A stretch of DNA of 19,905 nucleotides from Nitrospirae bacterium CG2_30_53_67 (lineage in GTDB: Bacteria; CG2-30-53-67), in the NCBI GenBank assembly GCA_001873285.1, contig MNYV01000161.1, positions 1 to 19,905 on the forward strand, given 5' to 3'. Both the position numbers and the translations under genes were made by a program. This document shows, one piece after another, positions 14,863-19,905 of the stretch (its first letter is position 1; every line of letters begins with the position of its first letter). The notes below the pieces were generated by a model. It was given only the letters and a program-made list of their open reading frames with translations, made no database searches and had not been told where the DNA came from.

Positions 14863-17196
14863 ATGGCGCAGAGGACGGAATCGGAAATCAAAAGGCTGCG
14901 GATCGAGGTGAAGGGCGTGGTCCAGGGGGTCGGCTTCAGGCCTTTTGTCTATCATCTGGCCCGCTCCAACCGGCTCAACGGCTACGTGATGAACTCCTCT
15001 TCCGGCGTGGTGATCGAGGTTGAAGGCGCCGCCACGGATGCCTTCATGGCATCGTTCCGGAGGACCCCTCCTCCCCTCGCCCGGATCATGAGCGTCCATA
15101 CCGAGGAACTCTCGCTTAGGGGAGACGGGGATTTTCAAATCCGACCGAGTCTAAACCTGGGCGAGTCCACCCAGGTTTCGCCCGATGCCTCCATTTGCGA
15201 TGATTGCCTCTCTGAAATGCTGGACCCCGGCGACAGACGTTATCTCTATCCTTTTATCAATTGCACGGACTGCGGGCCCCGTTACACCATCACCCGTGCG
15301 GTGCCCTACGACCGCCCTAACACGACCATGTCTCCCTTTCTCATGTGCCCGGCCTGCCTCAAGGAATATGAAAATCCTGCAGACCGGCGCTTTCATGCGC
15401 AACCCAACGCCTGTTCCCTCTGCGGCCCCCAAGTTCTTTTCCTCCGCGACGGAAGGCAGGAAACCGGGCGGGAGGCCGTGAACGCGACGATCAGGGCCTT
15501 GAAAGAGGGTTTGATCGTGGCGGTGAAAGGACTCGGCGGGTTCCATCTGGCGGTCGATGCGGAAAACGCCGAGGCTGTTGAAAGACTGAGGCGGCGCAAG
15601 CGGAAGAACAACAAGGCCTTTGCGCTCATGGCGCCCGACATGGAGCATGTGCGGCGCTATTGCCGGCTCTCTCCGGAGGAGGAGGCCTTTCTGCTCTCAA
15701 GGGAACGACCGATTCTTCTCCTGCGGAGACGTGAAGACGTACGGATGCATGAGCAGGTCGCGCCCGGCGCCCCGGACCTTGGATTCATGCTCCCTTACAC
15801 GCCCCTTCACGTCCTGCTCTTCCGTCAGCCGCAGGAGGGAAATCCCGGTCAGTGCCCGAACTTCCGGGCTCTGATCATGACCAGTGGAAACATGAGTGAA
15901 GAACCGATCATCAAGGAGAACGCAGGGGCCGCCGAAAAACTCTCTCCCCTCGCGGATGCCTTCCTTTTTCATGACCGGGAGATTTTCATGCGCGTCGATG
16001 ACTCCGTTGTACGGCTCGACGGCGGTCGTCCACGGTTCATACGGAGGGCTCGGGGCTATGTGCCGGTTTCAATCTTTCTTGGAGAGGATGGGCCTGAAGT
16101 TCTGGCCTGCGGCGCAGACCTGAAGAACACCTTCACCCTCACCCAAGGGGACTCGGCCATTGTGAGCCAGCACATCGGAGACATGGAGAACCTGGAGACC
16201 CTTGAGTTCTTTGAAGAGACGCTGAACAATCTCAAAGAGGTCTATCGCATCTCACCGAGGGCCATCGCGCACGACCTTCACCCGGGATACTTTTCCACCC
16301 GCTGGGCGTTGGAGCAGACAGGCGTTCTTAGGGTCGCCATTCAGCACCATTACGCGCACATCGGATCGGTCATGGCGGAACAGGGAATCAGAAAAAAAGT
16401 GATCGGTGTGGCCCTGGACGGCACGGGATATGGAACCGACGGAACGATATGGGGCGGCGAGTTCCTGGTGGCCGATCTCCGGGGATTCGAACGGGCCGCC
16501 TCGTTTAAGCCCATCCCCCTTCCCGGCGGAGAAGCCGCCGTAAAAGCTCCATGGGTCATGGCCGTCAGCTATGTGAAGGATCTCTTCGGATCCGATGCCC
16601 TCTCTTATCTCGATGCCCTGGGATTCCTGGGGAAATTCGGCGCCCGGACGGTCGGTAATGTGCTGAAGCTGACTGAGAATCCCGGCCTCTCACCGCAGAC
16701 CTCATCGGCGGGCCGGCTCTTCGACGCGGTCTCCTCTCTGCTGGGCCTGAGAGACAGCAACACCTATGAAGGGGAGGCCGCCATGGCCCTCGAGTCCGGC
16801 GCAAGCTCAGGGCGGCACGGGCGCTATCCCTTCCGGATATCAGAGGGAGCGCATCCGGAGATTGACTTCTCCGAAACCCTGACCGCGCTGATTCAAGACC
16901 GCATAGAGAAGAGAGACGCCGGCGCTATCGCCGCCATGTTTCACAACACGGTGGCCCAAGCCGTCTGCGATATGGTGATCAGAATATCGGAAGCCACCGG
17001 CATCCGGCAGGTCGTCCTGAGCGGGGGAGTCTTCCAAAACAGGCTGATCCTGAAGGAGGTCATGGAGGCATTGTGCCGGCGGGGTCTTCGTCCCTGCACC
17101 AATGAAAAGGTACCGTGCAATGACGGCGGGGTCTCGCTGGGACAGGCCTATCTCTTAAGGGAGCGTATGAAAAAAGGAGACGGGGAGATCCGATGA
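14863..17196 (+). CDS. hypF: Carbamoyltransferase HypF
   Basis: HypF converts carbamoyl phosphate to carbamoyl-AMP and transfers the carbamoyl group to the HypE C-terminal cysteine, the first step of cyanide-ligand synthesis. Its 777 residues show the full domain order: acylphosphatase domain (VVQGVGFRPFVYHLA, 19-33), two zinc fingers (C112/C115-C134/C137 and C162/C165-C184/C187), a YrdC-like domain (about 205-390, with VKGLGGFHLAVDA) and a Kae1-like carbamoyltransferase domain (HHYAHIGSVM at 495-504, ALDGTGYGTDGTIWGGEF about 517-534, LSGGVFQNRLI near 730). Start ATG 14863 lies 48 bp after hypB, with a small CTGCG/CGCAG stem (14828-14844) and GGGGAG in the gap. The stop overlaps hypD (ATGA). 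Confidence 0.97.
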   Translation: MAQRTESEIKRLRIEVKGVVQGVGFRPFVYHLARSNRLNGYVMNSSSGVVIEVEGAATDAFMASFRRTPPPLARIMSVHTEELSLRGDGDFQIRPSLNLGESTQVSPDASICDDCLSEMLDPGDRRYLYPFINCTDCGPRYTITRAVPYDRPNTTMSPFLMCPACLKEYENPADRRFHAQPNACSLCGPQVLFLRDGRQETGREAVNATIRALKEGLIVAVKGLGGFHLAVDAENAEAVERLRRRKRKNNKAFALMAPDMEHVRRYCRLSPEEEAFLLSRERPILLLRRREDVRMHEQVAPGAPDLGFMLPYTPLHVLLFRQPQEGNPGQCPNFRALIMTSGNMSEEPIIKENAGAAEKLSPLADAFLFHDREIFMRVDDSVVRLDGGRPRFIRRARGYVPVSIFLGEDGPEVLACGADLKNTFTLTQGDSAIVSQHIGDMENLETLEFFEETLNNLKEVYRISPRAIAHDLHPGYFSTRWALEQTGVLRVAIQHHYAHIGSVMAEQGIRKKVIGVALDGTGYGTDGTIWGGEFLVADLRGFERAASFKPIPLPGGEAAVKAPWVMAVSYVKDLFGSDALSYLDALGFLGKFGARTVGNVLKLTENPGLSPQTSSAGRLFDAVSSLLGLRDSNTYEGEAAMALESGASSGRHGRYPFRISEGAHPEIDFSETLTALIQDRIEKRDAGAIAAMFHNTVAQAVCDMVIRISEATGIRQVVLSGGVFQNRLILKEVMEALCRRGLRPCTNEKVPCNDGGVSLGQAYLLRERMKKGDGEIR

Positions 17197-18257
17197 ATTT
17201 CGACACCCGGCAGGTTAGCGGGAAAATAGGGGAGATGATGCAGTCCATAGGTCGGCCGGTGAAACTGATGGAAGTCTGCGGCACCCATACCATGGCCATC
17301 TTCCGTCACGGGATCCGCTCCCTTCTGCCCGAATCCATTCATCTGCTGAGCGGACCGGGCTGCCCCGTTTGTGTGACTTCCTTAGGCGACATCGAGGCGG
17401 CCGTCTCTCTGGCGCAAACGAAGGGGGTTCTCCTAACCACATTCGGCGACATGATGAGAGTTCCCGGAAGAAAGCGCTCTCTCGGCGAAGTCAAGGCCGA
17501 AGGCGTCGATGTCCGCGTGGTCTACTCGCCTCTGGATGCCCTGGACATCGCCGAGAGCCATAAGCAGAAGGAGATCGTCTTCTTCGCGGCGGGATTTGAG
17601 ACCACTTCGCCGCTTTCGGCCGCCACCCTTTTCGAGGCCGAGCGCCGCCATATCGGAAACTTTTCCATTTTTTCGGCGCATAAACGGGTGCCGCCTGCCC
17701 TTCGGGCCCTGCTCAAGTCAGGAGACGTTCAGGTCGACGGATTTATCCTTCCGGGGCACGTCAGCACGGTCATCGGGAGCCTGCCCTACGGCTTTCTTGC
17801 CGAAACGTACCGGAAGCCTTCAGTGATCACGGGCTTTGAAGCCTCCGACGTCCTCTCAGGCATCCTGATGATCCTGAATCAGATCCGATCGGGAAAGGCG
17901 GAAGTCAGCATCCAGTACGCCAGTGTGGTCCGGGAAAAGGGGAATCCCAGGGCCCTGGCCATGATTGAAGAATTCTTTCAGGTCGAAGACGCCCACTGGA
18001 GGGGACTCGGCGCCATTCCGGAAAGCGGTCTGGGACTGAAAGATGAATTCCGGGATCGGGATGCGATTCGGAGGTTTTCTCTATCCCGTCCCCATCTGAA
18101 AGATCCTTCAGGCTGCCGGTGCGGGGACGTCTTAAGAGGGGCGAAGCTTCCCACGGATTGCAGCCTCTTCGGAAAAGGATGCACTCCCGAAAAGCCCGTG
18201 GGGGCCTGCATGGTCAGTGCCGAAGGGAGCTGTGCGGCTTATTATCAATATATGTAA
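17193..18257 (+). CDS. hypD: Fe-(CN)2-CO assembly protein HypD
   Basis: HypD is the [4Fe-4S] scaffold on which, with HypC, the iron receives its two cyanides and one carbonyl. The 354 residues carry the active-site motif MEVCGTHT (C29), GPGCPVC (C57, C60), GFETT, PGHVS and the C-terminal cluster region CRCGDVLRG, FGKGCTPEKPVGACMVS and GSCAAYYQY. All expected cysteines are present and the length is normal. It overlaps hypF by 4 bp and precedes hypE by 51 bp, which keeps the partners of cyanide chemistry together. Confidence 0.97.
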   Translation: MNFDTRQVSGKIGEMMQSIGRPVKLMEVCGTHTMAIFRHGIRSLLPESIHLLSGPGCPVCVTSLGDIEAAVSLAQTKGVLLTTFGDMMRVPGRKRSLGEVKAEGVDVRVVYSPLDALDIAESHKQKEIVFFAAGFETTSPLSAATLFEAERRHIGNFSIFSAHKRVPPALRALLKSGDVQVDGFILPGHVSTVIGSLPYGFLAETYRKPSVITGFEASDVLSGILMILNQIRSGKAEVSIQYASVVREKGNPRALAMIEEFFQVEDAHWRGLGAIPESGLGLKDEFRDRDAIRRFSLSRPHLKDPSGCRCGDVLRGAKLPTDCSLFGKGCTPEKPVGACMVSAEGSCAAYYQYM

Positions 18258-18308
18258 GCGGGCGCCGTGAGGAATCCCATATCATGAAACAGCGGAAAGG
18301 AGCAGGTC

Positions 18309-19313
18309 TTGGAGGAGGATAAGATTCTTATCGCCCACGGCAGCGGCGGCCGCGTGATGCACGGACTTATCGAGGATCTGATCGCACCGGCTTTCGATAT
18401 AACAAGACTGGCGGATGCCGCCGTCCTTGAAGATTTCCCTTCCGGAAGGGCGGCCTTCACCACCGACAGCTATGTGGTCTCGCCGATCTTCTTCCCCGGC
18501 GGAGACATCGGGGAACTGGCCGTCTGCGGGACTGTGAACGATCTGGCCATGATGGGGGCCGCGCCCCTCTACCTGAGCGCCGGTTTCATTCTTGAAGAGG
18601 GGCTTCCCCTCCGTGACCTGAAGAGAATTGTCTTCTCCATGGCCGATGCGGCGCGAAAGGCCGGCGTCCGGATCATGGCCGGAGACACCAAAGTCGTGGA
18701 GCGGGGGAAATGCGACGGGCTCTTCATCAATACGGCAGGTGTGGGTGCTCTCCCCGCAGGGCTCGACCTTTCTCCGGAACAGGTGCGAACCGGTGACCGG
18801 GTGATCGTCAGCGGGCCCATCGGCATGCACGGTATGGCCATCATGGCCGGGCGTCACGGCCTCAGTTTCGATCCTCCCATTCTGAGCGATACGGCCCCGC
18901 TGAACAGGCTGGTGGCTGATATGCTCTCCGCAACATCCGGGATACGCGTCATGCGGGACCCCACACGAGGCGGCCTTGCGACAACTCTGAAGGAAATTGC
19001 CGAGGGAGCGCCCTGCCGGATTCTCCTCAAAGAAGAGGCGCTGCCCCTTGTTCCAGGCGTCCGGGGGGGCTGTGAACTGCTCGGTCTGGACCCCCTTTAT
19101 GTTGCCAACGAAGGCATCCTGACCGCGATTGTGGAGGCCTCCGAGTCGGAAAGGTTAGTGGATTGCATGCGAAACCACCCCCTCGGTCAAAGCGCCGCCG
19201 TGATCGGAGTCGTAATGCCAGGGGAAGACGGGAAGGTTCTGCTCGAAACCCGGGCGGGCGGCACGCGCATGCTTGAAATGCTGATGGGCGATCAACTTCC
19301 CAGAATCTGCTGA
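18309..19313 (+). CDS. hypE: Thiocyanate-forming carbamoyl dehydratase HypE (TTG start)
   Basis: HypE receives the carbamoyl group from HypF on its C-terminal cysteine, dehydrates it with ATP to a thiocyanate and passes the cyanide to HypC-HypD. The 334 residues belong to the PurM/AIR-synthase fold: N-terminal ILIAHGSGGRVMHGLI, then FTTDSYVVSPIFFPGGDIG, GTVNDLAMMGA, AGDTKVVERG and RDPTRGGLATTLKEIA. It ends PRIC, with the essential final cysteine. The start is TTG at 18309, with AGGAG 7 bp before it; no upstream or nearby ATG fits the family N-terminus. It is the last gene of the cluster, and no clear terminator is visible after it. Confidence 0.96.
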   Translation: MEEDKILIAHGSGGRVMHGLIEDLIAPAFDITRLADAAVLEDFPSGRAAFTTDSYVVSPIFFPGGDIGELAVCGTVNDLAMMGAAPLYLSAGFILEEGLPLRDLKRIVFSMADAARKAGVRIMAGDTKVVERGKCDGLFINTAGVGALPAGLDLSPEQVRTGDRVIVSGPIGMHGMAIMAGRHGLSFDPPILSDTAPLNRLVADMLSATSGIRVMRDPTRGGLATTLKEIAEGAPCRILLKEEALPLVPGVRGGCELLGLDPLYVANEGILTAIVEASESERLVDCMRNHPLGQSAAVIGVVMPGEDGKVLLETRAGGTRMLEMLMGDQLPRIC

Positions 19314-19364
19314 ACCAGGCGCTAAAATCCTGAAGAGGTCTCCGCTCCTTTCTAAAATATTCCC

Positions 19365-19549
19365 GGGTGTGCGACAAATTTATGGGTACACATCAGAATT
19401 ACATAGGGTTGTCATTGTCCGGTCCCCCGATCGGGGTCGGAGGACAGGCCCGACCGGACAATCCAGTTTCTTAATTGTCTGGATTCCCCGATCGAGTCGG
19501 GGAATGACGCTCTTAGAGAAATGTTTACCCACAAATTTGTCGCAGACCC
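19365..19549. repeat. 185-bp MITE-like element with 29-bp terminal inverted repeats
   Basis: Arms 19365-19393 and 19521-19549 are inverted copies matching at 26 of 29 bases (shared core TGCGACAAATTT). Inside are three further symmetric structures: TTGTCCGGTC/GACCGGACAA (19415-19461), the palindrome CCCCGATCGGGG (19425-19436) and ATTCCCCGA/TCGGGGAAT (19483-19505). The last resembles the widespread ATTCCC...GGGAAT repeats (dRS3-like). No coding content. It lies 52 bp after hypE and could end the transcript by folding, though no T-run is seen. Confidence 0.82.
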
Positions 19550-19556
19550 CAATATC

Positions 19557-19659
19557 CACGGTAAATTTGTTCTACCCGATATAAGCGGAAAATAGAGGGT
19601 TTGCTATTTTCATCACACAAGCAAAATCAGACACTTGCGTGGAGAACAAATTTACCGTG
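19557..19659. repeat. 103-bp MITE-like element with perfect 17-bp terminal inverted repeats
   Basis: CACGGTAAATTTGTTCT (19557-19573) is exactly inverted at 19643-19659. An inner 8-bp perfect stem GAAAATAG/CTATTTTC (19588-19611) is present. The flanks CCCAATATCC (19548-19557) and CCCAAATATCC (19660-19670) look like an imperfect target-site duplication. It directly abuts the preceding element. Confidence 0.8.
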
Positions 19660-19762
19660 CCCAAATATCCAGGGTCATGTCATAGTTCGGCATAGCCTGT
19701 TGATATCGTAGCGCAAATATATTTCACTGGCTTTTCTATTGGGAATCGTGTATAAAGGTTTT

Positions 19763-19905
19763 ATGGCAAACGATCCCCCGCACACACCGATTCACCACGC
19801 GCCGCAGGTTTATCCCACCACAGATACACTTCTTGTCCGCCCCATCATAGCCACCGAGCGTGAAACGTGGGATACGCTCATGAACCGCCATCATTATCTT
19901 GGTTT
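19763..19905 (+). CDS. DUF4338/DruA-family protein, N-terminal fragment (cut by window edge)
   Basis: Only the first 47 codons are inside the window. The product begins MANDPPHTPIHHAP and reaches the motif LLVRPI, then ERETWDTLMNRHHYLGF. This matches the N-terminus of DUF4338 proteins, the family that includes DruA of the Druantia anti-phage system. Many family members are instead multi-copy, stand-alone genes, often annotated as transposase-like. AAAGG lies 4 bp before ATG 19763. Two MITE-like elements sit directly upstream, which favours the mobile-element reading. Whether it is a defence gene or a mobile-element gene cannot be decided without the rest of the gene and its neighbours. Confidence 0.65.
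   Translation, partial: MANDPPHTPIHHAPQVYPTTDTLLVRPIIATERETWDTLMNRHHYLG

Noticed and set aside
14110-15138. 342-codon minus-strand frame
   Set aside because: Antisense to hypB and the hypF N-terminus, both unmistakable genes.
19365-19659. CRISPR array
   Set aside because: The repeated units are inverted rather than direct, differ from each other and lack regular spacers.

Overview
The window suggests a Gram-negative anaerobe or facultative anaerobe. It carries a group-1c (Hyb-type) membrane-bound [NiFe] hydrogenase with its maturation genes, an FdhD formate dehydrogenase sulfurtransferase, a c-type cytochrome lipoprotein and an outer-membrane LpxR-like lipid A deacylase. Gene content and the palindromic intergenic repeats remind me of Desulfobacterota or Nitrospirota genomes. 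That is an impression only: there is no rRNA gene or other phylogenetic marker here.

Left part (1-4481), minus strand. A CysB/CysL-like LysR regulator is followed 45 bp later by fdhD, which runs off the left edge almost complete. The pair has a good sigma70-type promoter (TTGACC-N17-TATTTT) with an inverted repeat in the 5' UTR. Upstream lies an APC-family amino acid permease, and before it uppP, with its own TTGACA-N17-TAATCT promoter.

Middle part (4482-7584), plus strand. Three envelope genes are spaced as separate units: an isoprenylcysteine/phospholipid methyltransferase-like membrane protein, an LpxR-family deacylase and a monohaem cytochrome c lipoprotein. About 0.5 kb without a convincing gene follows. 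Then comes an unusual leader: two 37-bp direct repeats flank a near-consensus promoter and a 37-residue membrane peptide, about 200 bp before the hydrogenase.

Right part (7585-19313), plus strand. This is one long hydrogenase cluster: hybO (small subunit), hybA (ferredoxin-like), hybB (NrfD-type membrane subunit), hybC (large subunit), hybD (maturation protease), hypC, hypA, hypB, hypF, hypD and hypE. Nearly every catalytic, metal-binding and cluster-binding residue I looked for is present. HypF/HypE make the cyanide ligand, HypC/HypD assemble the Fe(CN)2CO unit, HypA/HypB insert nickel and HybD trims the large-subunit C-terminus. HybO and HybA carry Tat signals, so the enzyme should face the periplasm and exchange electrons with quinone through HybA/HybB. 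Three genes use non-ATG starts: hybD and hypE (TTG) and hypA (GTG). Two palindromic elements of 154 and 171 bp that share a core sit in the two largest gaps of the cluster, hybO-hybA and hybC-hybD. A partial relative of the second ends the methyltransferase gene near 5.2 kb.

Right edge (19314-19905). Two adjacent MITE-like inverted-repeat elements are followed by the start of a DUF4338/DruA-family gene that runs out of the window. No tRNA, rRNA or CRISPR array was seen.
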